A stretch of 64,000 nt of DNA from NCBI RefSeq assembly GCF_049860805.1, contig NZ_CP187555.1:5022001-5086000 (forward strand), read 5' to 3'. Positions 26,601 to 38,482 of this stretch are shown piece by piece (the stretch's first letter is position 1; each line of letters begins with the position of its first letter). Position numbers and translations under genes: made by a program. The DNA is from Parabacteroides sp900760525. Its GTDB lineage: Bacteria > Bacteroidota > Bacteroidia > Bacteroidales > Tannerellaceae. The notes under the pieces are model-generated. The model saw only the letters and a list, made by a program, of their open reading frames with translations, was not told the origin of the DNA and made no database searches.

Positions 26601-28146
26601 GTTCAAACCGATCAACTTTGCGCAGGTAATGATCCTGAACCGCGATACGGCACATCTTAAACTGACGATCATACCGGGGCCGGCTCCTACGGAAGATTTC
26701 CTTTACAAAGCTGTCGAGCATAGCGCCCGTTTCCTGATGATGGTGCGCCGTTTCAATATCCAGTTTACGAACTCTGCCGGTATGATGTTGCCCGGTTTCC
26801 GTCCGGAGATCGGCGATATCTTTGGGCAGGGACGTTCTTCATTCGGCCTTTCTCCGGGTATTGGCTTTGCGTTCGGTGACGTGCGCCGCAGCTATATAGA
26901 TGAGGCGTATGAAAAAGGTTGGCTGATCACCGATACGGAAAGAGATGTGAATGCTGTCGTCATGACCAGCACGAAGAATCTGAATATACGGGCAAGTCTC
27001 GAACCGATCACGGGGTTGAAGATCGACCTGACCGCACTTCGCAACGATACGCGCAATACGGAAATACAATTTATGTATGAAGGTATGCCGGAGATAATGG
27101 GGGGTAACTTCACCATGACGACAATCGCATTGGGAAGCGCTTTCGGTGGCACTGGCAATGCCTTGAACAACTATTCTTCGAAAGCCTTTGACAAGTTGTT
27201 GGCCAACCGTGAGATCATTGCCCAGCGTCTCGAAGGCAAGTATGCCGGCTTGAAATATCCGGATGTGGGCTTTATCCATGAGAAGGGGCTGGGAGGAATG
27301 CCCTATAATCCGGGAACCGATAACGTGAACGGTGTCAACCGGAACTCGGCGGATGTGCTGATTCCTGCATTCTTAGCAGCCTATACCGGGAAAGACCCGA
27401 ATAAGGTGGGCTTGACGGCCTTCCCTTCGCTGAAGAGCTTGTTGCCGAACTGGCGTGTCACTTACGACGGTTTGGTCAAGATTCCGGCTGTCAAGAAATA
27501 TTTCAAGAGCGTGACGTTGAGCCATCAGTATCGTTGTTCCTATTCGGTAGGTGCTTTCACTTCCTTCCTGAACTGGGTGGATGCCGGGCAGGACGGATTG
27601 GGATATATCCAGTCGATCCTGAACGACAACCCGACGCCTTCGTCTCCTTATTCGATTTCGTCTGTCAGCCTGACCGAAGCGTTCAGCCCTTTGCTTGGAG
27701 CGGATGCGACGTTGTTGAACAATGTGACAGTCCGGGCGGACTATTCGACTACGCGTAATTTGAGCCTGAATACGACATCCTACCAGTTGGTCGAAGCGCT
27801 TTCCAAGAAAGTGACCATCGGCCTGGGTTACAAACTTGCCGAGTTCAACAAAGTATTGAAGATGAAGAAGACGCGCGATTTCAGCAATGACCTGACCGTC
27901 CGTCTGGATTTCTCGTACAATAAGATGCAGTCGTTGATCCGCAAGATAGATACACAGTTGACGCAGGCTACCAGCGGTAATATTGCAAAGACAGTCTCGT
28001 TCTCGGCTGATTACGGTTTGAGCCGGGCTTTGACGATCCGTGCATTCTATGATATCCAGATTAACGAACCGCTGATATCGAGTGCTTCTTATCCGACTTC
28101 AAACTCAAACTACGGTATCAGCCTGCGGTTCTCTCTTGCACAATAG
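20695..28146 (+). CDS. sprA: Type IX secretion outer-membrane translocon SprA (Sov)
   Basis: 2483 residues, in the range of SprA/Sov proteins (about 2400-2500), with a signal peptide at about 1-30 (ILWITILLCGAG). SprA forms the very large beta-barrel pore through which type IX cargo leaves the cell. Family traits seen: GVRVKTQGSAEVELGLKQ near the N-terminus, repeated Asn-, Asp- and Tyr-rich beta-strand pairs, a SYLDDFESTQSNFDLS motif in the middle, and a C-terminal run of strands ending NYGISLRFSLAQ. The gene is unbroken. The predicted cargo at 15649 is nearby. Codon use is GC-rich, like the core genes. Confidence 0.95.
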   Translation: MRRTLKFILWITILLCGAGLYSMNADLLAYAMPMPDAGRPVVPDDTVPKVRTRFPVAKTVPEEYQDLTKQSPADLKTPDNVKSVVEYDIRTGTYVVRTRLGDADLTTPISLTPEEYQDYSFRKSVQSYYRQKNEEEFQKAANKQFNLADMQFNIGAAERIFGPGGVRVKTQGSAEVELGLKQNKTKNPSLPERARNRTFFNFDESVQLNVQASVGSKVNFDMNYNTETSFDFDSKKLKLAYTGEEDEIIKSLEAGNVSMTTSNSLINGGAALFGMKADLQFGKLRVNALFAQQESESKTVSSKGGVQTKPFELTIDQYDENRHFFLSHYFRDRYDEAVKNLNTISSPVTISKVEVWVTNKRANYDQARNVVAFADLAEHNKILNTAVVSPSGAQAIPYNNTNTLYNTLNQQFTGARDISTVNQALGGTFVNGTEYEEVESARLLDESEYTVNTKLGYISLKTQLQADEVLGVAYNYTYSNGQTFQVGEFSTDNPSSAASCLYVKLLKGITMSPDMPFWDLMMKNIYSLGAYSVQKEKFKLNIMYQSDTTGTYVNYLPEGAIANQILLRVLNLDSYDSNNQPHPDGIYDFIEGVTVLADNGKIIFPSVEPFGSYLRRKINNDAIADKYVFQELYDSTLTVARQIAEKNKFKLEGEYKASSGAEIQLGASNVARGSVKVTAGGAILTENVDYTVDYTSGVVTILNESIISAGTPVSVSLENQTAMNMQRKTMMGLDLNYQFNPNLMVGATIMHMSEMPLTTKTTMGDEAIKNTLWGVNMAYKGESQWLTNMFDKLPLLNLSKPSQISFNAEFAHLIAGHYENKNTGGYSYLDDFESTQSNFDLSDPYPWQLSSVPYDDGTPQLFPEAGLTNHIDYGKSRALLAWYTIDGLFTRKNSSLRPNYITVEDLSNHYVRAIDSKELFPERQQSMSESNTLTVLNMAYYPQERGPYNLDADNINPDGTLQNPEKRFGGMMRKIDQSDFETANVEYIEFWMLDPFIYNRQTSGGELYFNLGEISEDILKDEKKFFENGLPIDGDTSKVDYTVWGKVPKQQSTVYAFDNTAGARLLQDVGLNGLSSDEEKEYPAYQDYLNKLRQKLNAATLSEMEADPLQLSPFFDPAGDKFHYFRGSDYDRNKVDILTRYKRYNGTEGNSKDINDSGERYSTSSKTVPDVEDINQDNTLNKNEKYFEYKVKITPQDTVVGENYIADKRTSLVRLADGTQESVTWYQFKIPVKQYQRRVGAINDFKTIRFMRMFMTGFKESVVLRFGTLQLVRGEWRSYEQDLSDPKMPPAVKGKLEVSTVNIEENSDRDPVSYTLPPGVSRVLDPSQPQIRQENEQALSLKVTDLAAQDARAVYKNTNYDLRQYKRLQLFTHAEAPKLDVNDLADGDLAVFIRLGSDYKNNYYEYEVPLKLTPHGEYNYNNTEHQQIVWPAENMLNFRLKVLTDLKLERNRAKRSGENGVSFQTVYSGRDPDNTGNAIRVKGNPSLSEVKTIMIGVRNTRSKLKSGEVWVNELRLTDFNEEGGWAANANLNVALSDLGTVNVGGRIETAGFGALDQSLNERRMEDFKQYNVATSIELGKLFPEKTQVSIPFYYAYSKETYDPKYNPLDQDVKLKDAMDNAETKTEKDSIRSYSQDRTVIKSVSFNNVRVNIKSKNPMPYDPANFTLGYSYSVNDKKNPETEYETTKDYRANFAYSYVPYVKPIRPFDKLLKKNNGYTRYAKQLAFNVAPSINFQTAMMRNYYEIKLRDLTGAATGVSNDIPVTFSQNFYWDRAFSLNWAFTNNLNITFSSGTNARIEEPYVQVNKELNPDGYQLWKDSVKKSIADLGTPMKYDQQFMMTWQLPLQLIPVLDWTNASLSYNATYNWDRGATVSEDIELGNTIKNQRQFDLQANLNLLSLYNKNKYLKKINQKFNNTRATAKKPEKKKKPKLEKEIVLNPDSGTVVEHGMFTKKVQITARGADGRVYKVKFKPINFAQVMILNRDTAHLKLTIIPGPAPTEDFLYKAVEHSARFLMMVRRFNIQFTNSAGMMLPGFRPEIGDIFGQGRSSFGLSPGIGFAFGDVRRSYIDEAYEKGWLITDTERDVNAVVMTSTKNLNIRASLEPITGLKIDLTALRNDTRNTEIQFMYEGMPEIMGGNFTMTTIALGSAFGGTGNALNNYSSKAFDKLLANREIIAQRLEGKYAGLKYPDVGFIHEKGLGGMPYNPGTDNVNGVNRNSADVLIPAFLAAYTGKDPNKVGLTAFPSLKSLLPNWRVTYDGLVKIPAVKKYFKSVTLSHQYRCSYSVGAFTSFLNWVDAGQDGLGYIQSILNDNPTPSSPYSISSVSLTEAFSPLLGADATLLNNVTVRADYSTTRNLSLNTTSYQLVEALSKKVTIGLGYKLAEFNKVLKMKKTRDFSNDLTVRLDFSYNKMQSLIRKIDTQLTQATSGNIAKTVSFSADYGLSRALTIRAFYDIQINEPLISSASYPTSNSNYGISLRFSLAQ

Positions 28147-28210
28147 TTCAAGCAGGGTGACGTATCCGGTTTTTTTCATACTTTTGCGGCGTTATTTAAA
28201 AGGATAGAAA

Positions 28211-28795
28211 ATGGACATTCTCGGTATTGCACATCGAAATCAACAAAAAGCCTGGAAGGTGGTGGAGGAAACCCGTATCATTCAGATATGGGAAAGCATA
28301 GGGGCAAAAGTGAATCTGGTCGGCTCTTTGCGTACCGGACTGCTGATGACGCACCGGGACATTGATTTTCATATTTATACCTCTGATATCAGCTTATCCG
28401 GCAGTTTCCGGGCAATGGCGGAGCTTGCTGCTAATACATCAGTCAAAAAGATAGAATGTGTCAACCTGTTGCATACGGTCGAGGCTTGTATCGAATGGCA
28501 TGCCTGGTGTCAAGACGAGGAAGGTGAACTTTGGCAGATCGATATGATCCATATTCAGGAAGGTTCCCGCTATGACGGTTATTTCGAAAAAGTAGCCGAC
28601 CGTATTTCAGCCGTGCTGACCGACGAGACGCGATGTGCTATTTTGAAATTAAAATACGAAACGCCGGAAACGGAAAAGATAATGGGGATAGAATATTACC
28701 AGGCCGTTATCCAGGGTGGAGTACGGACGTATGCCGAATTTGAAGAATGGCGGCGGTTACATCCGGCTACCGGCGTTGTCGAATGGTTACCTTGA
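28211..28795 (+). CDS. Nucleotidyltransferase-fold protein
   Basis: 194 residues. The motif VGSLRTGLLMTHRDIDFHIY (about 36-55) is the Gly-Ser turn followed by Asp-x-Asp of the nucleotidyltransferase fold, with a further acidic strand at WQIDMIHI (about 118). A TACTTTTG minus-7 box lies at 28179-28186. The substrate cannot be told; relatives include aminoglycoside- and tRNA-modifying enzymes and toxin-antitoxin nucleotidyltransferases, and no partner gene is next to it. Homology to an IS21 transposase begins at about 28793 in another frame, so the final few residues (GVVEWLP) may be altered by that insertion. Confidence 0.7.
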   Translation: MDILGIAHRNQQKAWKVVEETRIIQIWESIGAKVNLVGSLRTGLLMTHRDIDFHIYTSDISLSGSFRAMAELAANTSVKKIECVNLLHTVEACIEWHAWCQDEEGELWQIDMIHIQEGSRYDGYFEKVADRISAVLTDETRCAILKLKYETPETEKIMGIEYYQAVIQGGVRTYAEFEEWRRLHPATGVVEWLP

Positions 28796-29110
28796 CAACC
28801 TTGATTCACGTTCGGCATTCCTGAATGAGAATTTTGCAGCCTTTGCCGAACACTACGGCTGCACCGTAATCCCTGCCAGAGCTTACAAGCTACGGGACAA
28901 GGCACTGGTCGAAGGCGCAGTTAAACTGATTTATCACAGTATCTATCTCAAGATACAGGACGCGAGTTTTATGATCTGGATTCACTGAACGCGGCTATCC
29001 ATCCGGATGGGGCAGGTGATGGAAGAGAAAAAGTATCCGGAATAAGCTTATACGCCTTTAAAACAAGCCTGGAAACACACCGGACAGAGAGGCATTACCA
29101 CCGGTTCGTA
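28793..29110 (+). pseudogene. IS21-family IstA transposase relic
   Basis: The frame to 28988 reads FAAFAEHYGCTVIPARAY and KALVEGAVKLIYHSIYLK, typical of the end of the IstA catalytic domain, then shifts frame (EFYDLDSLNAAIHPDG) and decays. The N-terminal 60 percent is absent. istB remains follow directly. Confidence 0.75.
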
Positions 29111-29116
29111 TCGTGG

Positions 29117-29610
29117 TTGGTCTCAAGTGAATGGGACAACCGCATAAACTGTGCGGTAGAGAGAGCTATCCGGCAGGCTCCCTTCAGATATAAGGCCGCC
29201 ATTGAGGAAATAGACTATTCGGTGGAAAGAGGACTGGACAAGAATCTTACCGGGCGTTTGGCTGACCTGACTTTTGTCAGGGAACGCAAAGACCTGTTTA
29301 TTATCGGGAGCGCCGGAATCGGGTAAAGTTATCTGGCAACAGCTTTTGGCTTTCAGGCTTGCCAGAAAGGATATAAGGTGCTATATGCCAATACTCCTGC
29401 ATTATGGAAATGCTCAAGGTTGCCAAAGCGAAAGGAACAATCCTGAAAAAACTTAAGAAAATCGAGAGGCTGGATATGCTCATATTGGATGATTTTGGTA
29501 TACAGCCCTTCGATTCCCAAGGATGGATGAACCTGATGGATATCATAGAGGACAGGCATGGTAAAAAATCTACCGTCATAACATCACAGGTCCCGATAAG
29601 AGAAGAAAAT
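29117..29610 (+). pseudogene. IS21-family IstB helper ATPase relic
   Basis: Successive frames give the whole central part of IstB: FRYKAAIEEIDYSVERGLDKN (29117-29326), then SYLATAFGFQACQKGYKVLYAN, then AKAKGTILKKLKKIERLDMLI with Walker B LDDFGIQPFDSQ and RHGKKSTVITSQVP. At least two frameshifts; the P-loop lysine region itself falls at the first break (GSAGIG, stop). It ends abruptly at about 29610 where IS1182 sequence starts. Confidence 0.8.
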
Positions 29611-29965
29611 CCGCCACGAGTGTGGCAGACTCCGGTTACGGTTCGGAAGAAAACTACCGTTTCAGGCGGAGAGTCTTTATTATAACGCCGATGAGGACTA
29701 TTATGTTTGTCCCATGGGGCAGCACATGAACCGCATAGGAACCAAACAGGGAAGAACGGCGAGCGGATATATTACTCAAAGTGCCCGCTATAAGGCCTGG
29801 AACTGCCAGGAATGTCCGCTGCGATGCAGGTGCTTCAAAGCCCGTGAAAGACTTACTTCACGGAAGGGGATTAAACGTAGGAGCAGACGTTGCATAGAAC
29901 CGGAAGCTGTTTTCGGTCAAATGAAGTACAACATAGCATATCGGTATCGTTCTCTGAATTTATAA
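29611..29965 (+). pseudogene. IS1182-family transposase relic
   Basis: Begins ATSVADSGYGSEENYRF in one frame, jumps by an internal deletion near 29661 to FQAESLYYNADEDYYVCPMG and then CQECPLRCRCFKARE (Cys-rich part) and RSRRCIEPEAVFGQMK in the next frame. These are the catalytic DSGY and C-terminal motifs of Bacteroides IS1182-type transposases. Inactive. Confidence 0.8.
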
Positions 29966-30719
29966 GACTTATTGTCCAAAACGTGCTGAAAACAACCTTG
30001 TAAGCTCCTTATAAAGTTTCTTCCGAGCGATTGTACCCGGATCAAAAAAATGGTAATTTTAAGTTTTAGCCGTGAGTTGCGCAGTTTTTTCCCGTGACGA
30101 CCGTCTTCATCGCCATGAAGTCCGTTCTCATGTATAGTGAACTCGGCAACTCGGGGCAATGAAGACGGTCGTCATGGTGATGAAGACGGTCGTCGTGGAA
30201 ACGAGGTGCCGGACATCCCCAAAATATCCCCCGAATCCCTCTTTTATTCCTGTATGTTCCCTGGTAGCTTTTCAAATATTCGATTCTCCGGGAGTTAAGG
30301 TTTTCCAGAATGTCCTGTATTTAAAAAAAACGATTGACGAATGTAGTCCGAATTTAGACGAGATAGGCAGACGGTTATCCTATGTGTAAGATAAAACGCT
30401 TTATCGGTGTGAAAAAGACAGAACAAAATGAATCGTTTTTTCTCATTAAATAGAAAAATAGGGGGTTATTGTGAAAAATGAATAAGAATGCCCGTTTATC
30501 GAGATGAAATATTGTAGTCTGTTGGCAAAGTTGAATGTGCATTAATTTAATTCCATCAACAGGTATTTTCCATACATTATAAAACGCGTATAAAAAGGAG
30601 CAGTTTACTATGAAAATGGGTGTTTTGGATGATAAAAAAAGTTTTACTTGTAACAGGCAGAAGTTCAGAGGTTAGCAGAAAAACGCTACAAATTCGTAAA
30701 AAAAACACTCCGAATAATT
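29966..30719. other. Intergenic region upstream of the rRNA operon
   Basis: About 750 bp without a credible gene. It holds the inverted repeat at 30096-30194 and, at 30610-30675, a 21-codon ORF after AAAGGAG that has no other support. The plus-strand ORF at 30159-30389 is an echo of the repeat. Confidence 0.5.
30096..30194. repeat. Inverted repeat with tandem GATGAAGACGGTCGTC
   Basis: Arms 30096-30118 and 30172-30194 are complementary over 23 bp with one mismatch; ATGAAGACGGTCGTC also occurs twice in tandem at 30159-30194. Confidence 0.65.
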
Positions 30720-30751
30720 TGGATAGTAGAATCAGAAGTTCTACTTTTGCA
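30720..30751 (+). promoter_or_regulatory. rRNA operon promoter P1
   Basis: TTTG 30720-30723, 20-bp spacer, TACTTTTG 30744-30751: full match to the Bacteroidetes consensus, about 320 bp before 16S. Confidence 0.85.
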
Positions 30752-30891
30752 CCCGCATTCGAGAGAGAACGGCAGCAGTCAACATGATGATAGAAGGTAG
30801 CCCGGATAGGGGGATGAGGTTAGCAAAGCTAAGCGAGATGTCCGGCCTCCCGGTGGCTTGAAAAACTTTCCGAAATTTTTCTTCGAAAAAA

Positions 30892-30922
30892 TTTGGCAGT
30901 TAAGAAAAAGTCCTTACCTTTG
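30892..30922 (+). promoter_or_regulatory. rRNA operon promoter P2
   Basis: TTTG 30892-30895, 19-bp spacer, TACCTTTG 30915-30922: full consensus match, with an A/T-rich stretch just upstream. Confidence 0.88.
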
Positions 30923-31070
30923 CAGCCGCAATCGAAAGATAGCATAAGTTCTTTGAAAGATTTACATATCAACAAGTAGTACAAGAGACGTAGTAGAAAT
31001 ACTAAACATACCGTCAAGGAACTACAATAAAATAACGAGATTCTGAGCGAAGATATAAAAAACAATTTAA

Positions 31071-32597
<1,527 letters not shown>

Positions 32598-32753
32598 TGG
32601 AGCCTGAATCTGGTTAAAGTAGGAGAACGACAGGTATGTAGTTCTCGTGTACTACGGTTGAATATGTATTCATATATGATCTTAAAACTGGACAACCAGT
32701 AAAGAGAAAGATGAAGCTGAGATGAGAAACTCTCAGGCAACACAACAGTTGAC

Positions 32754-32827
32754 AGTCCTATAGCTCAGTTGGTTAGAGCGCTACACTGATAATGTAGAGG
32801 TCGGCAGTTCAACTCTGCCTGGGACTA
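32754..32827 (+). tRNA. tRNA-Ile (GAT)
   Basis: 74 nt in the 16S-23S spacer; acceptor AGTCCTA with TGGGACT, anticodon loop CTGATAA, T-arm GGCAGTTCAACTCTGCC. Confidence 0.97.
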
Positions 32828-32876
32828 CTTATGAAGTTGAAAGTTAAGAGTTGAAAGTTGAAAGTTAAGAAACTGT
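32828..32876. repeat. Short tandem repeats in the rRNA spacer
   Basis: GTTGAAAGTTAAGA occurs in overlapping, slightly varied copies between tRNA-Ile and tRNA-Ala. Confidence 0.5.
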
Positions 32877-32909
32877 CCACTTTTCCTTGTCCACTTTCAC
32901 CTGTTATAC

Positions 32910-32983
32910 GGGGGATTAGCTCAGCTGGCTAGAGCATCTGCCTTGCACGCAGAGGGTCAACGGTTCGAATCCGTTATTCTCCA
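32910..32983 (+). tRNA. tRNA-Ala (TGC)
   Basis: 74 nt; acceptor GGGGGAT with ATTCTCC (two G-T pairs), D-arm TAGCTCAGCTGGCTAGAGCA, anticodon loop CTTGCAC, T-arm CGGTTCGAATCCG. Starting at 32910 rather than 32911 gives a fully paired acceptor stem. Confidence 0.97.
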
Positions 32984-33169
32984 CATAAGATGAGTGGTTT
33001 TTAATTGTTAATTATTAATTATTCATTAAACAAAAGATCTTTGACGTATTGGACAACTTCAAAAAAGTTAAGTAACGAATAAATAAGAGCAAACTGAAGA
33101 TATATCAATCCGACGCGCGATGGATAAGCAATTGCAAAATTGCGAAGCCGTCAAGTGTCAGTGATAAAG

Positions 33170-36043
<2,874 letters not shown>

Positions 36044-36152
36044 CATGTAAGGGTTGCTATATAGGCAGTATGCTTGAAAAGAACATAAGAGTTACAAGAC
36101 AAATCCTTGGGGTTGTCCAGTCAAAAATCTTAATATATAAGAAAAAAGATAT

Positions 36153-36262
<110 letters not shown>

Positions 36263-36269
36263 TTAGAGC

Positions 36270-36303
36270 AAGAAAGCCGATCCAGTTTTGGGTCGGCTTT
36301 CTT
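36270..36303 (+). terminator. Terminator of the rRNA operon
   Basis: AAGAAAGCCGA arm pairs with TCGGCTTTCTT across a loop around AGTTTT; directly after 5S. Confidence 0.85.
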
Positions 36304-36891
36304 CGTTTAAGAAGATCGGTAGAACAGAAGAACCACCGATCAATATATTTCAGGAGTTAACAATCTTAATTTCGAATATTGAAAAATAAATTGATTTTAA
36401 TTTGTTTATCCCAATTAAATAGTCGTCCTTTGTAACATCATAGAGGGAAGAGAATAAAATTAAAGATCTTCTCCACATTTGACCAAAGTCAGACTATGAT
36501 TTGTAATGATTAAGAGGTGGGTAAGAGCGGGCGTTCAGATTTAGGTGAAGAAAACTTCATTTTAAGTCTGTTAATTTAGTCAAAACGATAACTATGAAGT
36601 TGGCGGGAGTATAGAAATTTTCTATCTCCCGCTTTTATTATATTAATCCATTTTATCACACCTATAGTATTGTACTTGTTAAGTAAAGGTATATTAATGT
36701 GTTATGTTCTACATACCCCTTTTGAAAGGTATATAGTGCGGAACATGCGGAAACTATAAGGGGCACGCATAAAAAACGCCGATAGTTTCTGGAAAACATG
36801 GGCGGTTTTATTCAGAAAGATGTAAGTCTTTTGGGAAAGATTTTTTTTAGGAATTACTTTGACATAGGGTTATACTAAGGCTTCATTTAAA
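36304..36891. other. Intergenic region after the rRNA operon
   Basis: About 590 bp with no credible protein gene. The only structured item is the terminator-like hairpin at 36603-36637; a short plus-strand RNA ending there is possible but unsupported. Confidence 0.5.
36603..36637 (+). terminator. Strong hairpin followed by T-rich sequence, no gene upstream
   Basis: GCGGGAG-T-ATAGAA pairs with TTCTAT-CTCCCGC (one bulged base) and is followed by TTTTATT. The nearest upstream gene is 5S, already terminated at 36303, so an orphan RNA may end here. Confidence 0.6.
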
Positions 36892-37044
36892 ATAAAGAGA
36901 AGAACGTTTCTTGAATCATCACTATTAATGACTTCCGGGTTAGGTTTAGATGCTTACGCAAAAGGAGAAGCCAGAGAGGAAAGCGCGCAAGTCAAAAAGC
37001 CGCATGTTATTCTGATTATGACTGACTAGCATCGCGGAAAATGA
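36892..37044 (+). pseudogene. Sulfatase N-terminus relic
   Basis: Reading from ATA at 36892: KRRTFLESSLLMTSGLG (a twin-arginine-type signal), then KKPHVILIMTD, a TAG stop at 37027 and HRGK, stop. Sulfatases of Bacteroidales begin in this way with P-N-V-I-L-I-M-T-D-Q-H-R-G; the stop stands where Gln is expected and the start ATG is changed to ATA. Nothing of the catalytic Cys/Ser motif (C/S-x-P-x-R) follows, so only the first 50 codons remain. Confidence 0.7.
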
Positions 37045-37142
37045 AATACGACATGACATATCGCCGTTTCCGACAAATGACGATTTAAAATCAGCTTATT
37101 GCGGATGTGGTAAAGATGAGATATTTGGCTGGCTACAGTTTC

Positions 37143-37676
37143 TTAATCCAGCTCTAATTTGATTACGGTCCCGTATGAAGGGACGTTTTTGAATGCTTCT
37201 TTCAGGTCATATTCTCCAGCATAGACACGGGCGCAAGTTAAAACGCCGCCATGAGCGAAGAGGCATACTTTCTGTAAGCCGCTTTTCCTTATTTCGTCCA
37301 GGAAATGACTGACACGGTTATATTGATCTTGCAGGGATTCGCCCGAAGGAGTCGGAACATTGATCCAGTCGTTGAACCAGGCTTCCGAGCGGGGATCGGA
37401 AGAGAGTTCGTCCCATGATTTCATCTCCCATTCTCCGAAGCTGATTTCTTTGATGCGATCTTCCTTTTCTGCATCCGGATAACCGCAATAGTTTGCGAGA
37501 CGGACGCAGCGTGTAAGCGGGCTGCTCCACACCTTGTCGAATGTATGGCAGGATAGGGTTTCTTTTACAACCTCGGCTTCTTCCTCGAATGAAGGGCGGA
37601 GCGGAACGTCGGTTTGTCCGTATGCATAGCCGGCGGGGACGTCGACGGAAGTATGTCTGACCAGATAGATTTCCAT
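37143..37676 (-). CDS. cobC: Alpha-ribazole phosphatase-type histidine phosphatase CobC
   Basis: 177 residues from the ATG at 37676 (longer frames run back into cobS). Histidine phosphatase family: YLVRHT at 4-9 with phosphorylated His8, SSPLTRC, EISFGEWE with the acid residue, and FAHGGV with the second His near 145. In this operon it is expected to remove phosphate from alpha-ribazole or adenosylcobalamin 5'-phosphate late in cobalamin synthesis. Last gene of the cob operon, 11 bp after cobS. A different phosphatase role is possible since the family is broad, but the context is strong. Confidence 0.88.
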   Translation of the reverse strand: MEIYLVRHTSVDVPAGYAYGQTDVPLRPSFEEEAEVVKETLSCHTFDKVWSSPLTRCVRLANYCGYPDAEKEDRIKEISFGEWEMKSWDELSSDPRSEAWFNDWINVPTPSGESLQDQYNRVSHFLDEIRKSGLQKVCLFAHGGVLTCARVYAGEYDLKEAFKNVPSYGTVIKLELD

Positions 37677-37687
37677 ATTATTTCGCT

Positions 37688-38440
37688 TTATATGATTGTT
37701 GTATAGATAACAGCTATTCCCAGGTAAAAGCTCAGTTCGCAAAGCAGAAATGTCGCTCCGCAGCAGTCGCCTGTATACCCTTGTATTTTCTTTTTCATCA
37801 GAGAAGTGAGAAGATAGAAGACGAGAACAGGCAGCAGGCCTGCCAGGAAATAAATGGGTTCCGGCAGCCAGAATATAGGAATGAGGGCGGAGAAAAGGCA
37901 AAAGGTATATTCACCTGTTGTCATCCGGCTATAAACCGTTTTGCTTTTGGCCTCTTCTTCCTTGCGGGCATAGGGAAGGCGGTTGATGATCATACCGGCA
38001 ACTCCTTTGGAAAAAGGATCGCCTGCCAGTATCGCACTTCCGGCAAGAGCGAGCGGCAGGCTGCTCAACAGCGTATATAGAAGCCCGAAGTAAAGAATCA
38101 ACCCGATCACGCCGTAGCTACCGATATGTGAATCCTTCATGATGGAAAGGATACGTTCGCGCGAGGTCCCTCCCCCGAAACCGTCGAAGAAATCGGCAAG
38201 CCCGTCTTCATGCAGGCAACCGGTTATCAACAGGCGGGTGACGATCGCCAATAATACGGCAACACTTGCCGGAAGAATCAGTGAAGCGGCATAAAGCACG
38301 ATCACGGAAAGTCCGGCAGTCAGCCAACCGACTAACGCCCAGCGGCTGACAACGTTCTTGAAATATTCCGAAGGAACTTCTGCCAGCCGCCAGAATGGCA
38401 ACCGTGTGAAGAATATGAAGGCGGCGAGGATACGGAGCAT
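37688..38440 (-). CDS. cobS: Adenosylcobinamide-GDP ribazoletransferase CobS
   Basis: 250 residues, an integral inner-membrane enzyme (five to seven helices). The signature HEDGLADFFDGFGGG (about 86-100) binds metal and substrate; FSKGVAGMIIN follows. It joins alpha-ribazole to adenosylcobinamide-GDP, the last assembly step of cobalamin. Sits 42 bp after cobT and 11 bp before cobC. Confidence 0.96.
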   Translation of the reverse strand: MLRILAAFIFFTRLPFWRLAEVPSEYFKNVVSRWALVGWLTAGLSVIVLYAASLILPASVAVLLAIVTRLLITGCLHEDGLADFFDGFGGGTSRERILSIMKDSHIGSYGVIGLILYFGLLYTLLSSLPLALAGSAILAGDPFSKGVAGMIINRLPYARKEEEAKSKTVYSRMTTGEYTFCLFSALIPIFWLPEPIYFLAGLLPVLVFYLLTSLMKKKIQGYTGDCCGATFLLCELSFYLGIAVIYTTII

Positions 38441-38482
38441 GGTATTAATTGAAGATTTAAAATTAAAAAATGAATGCTTTTG

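Noticed and set aside
37677..37901. Longer N-terminus of CobC
   Set aside because: The extra 75 codons lie inside cobS; the histidine phosphatase fold starts at the Met at 37676.
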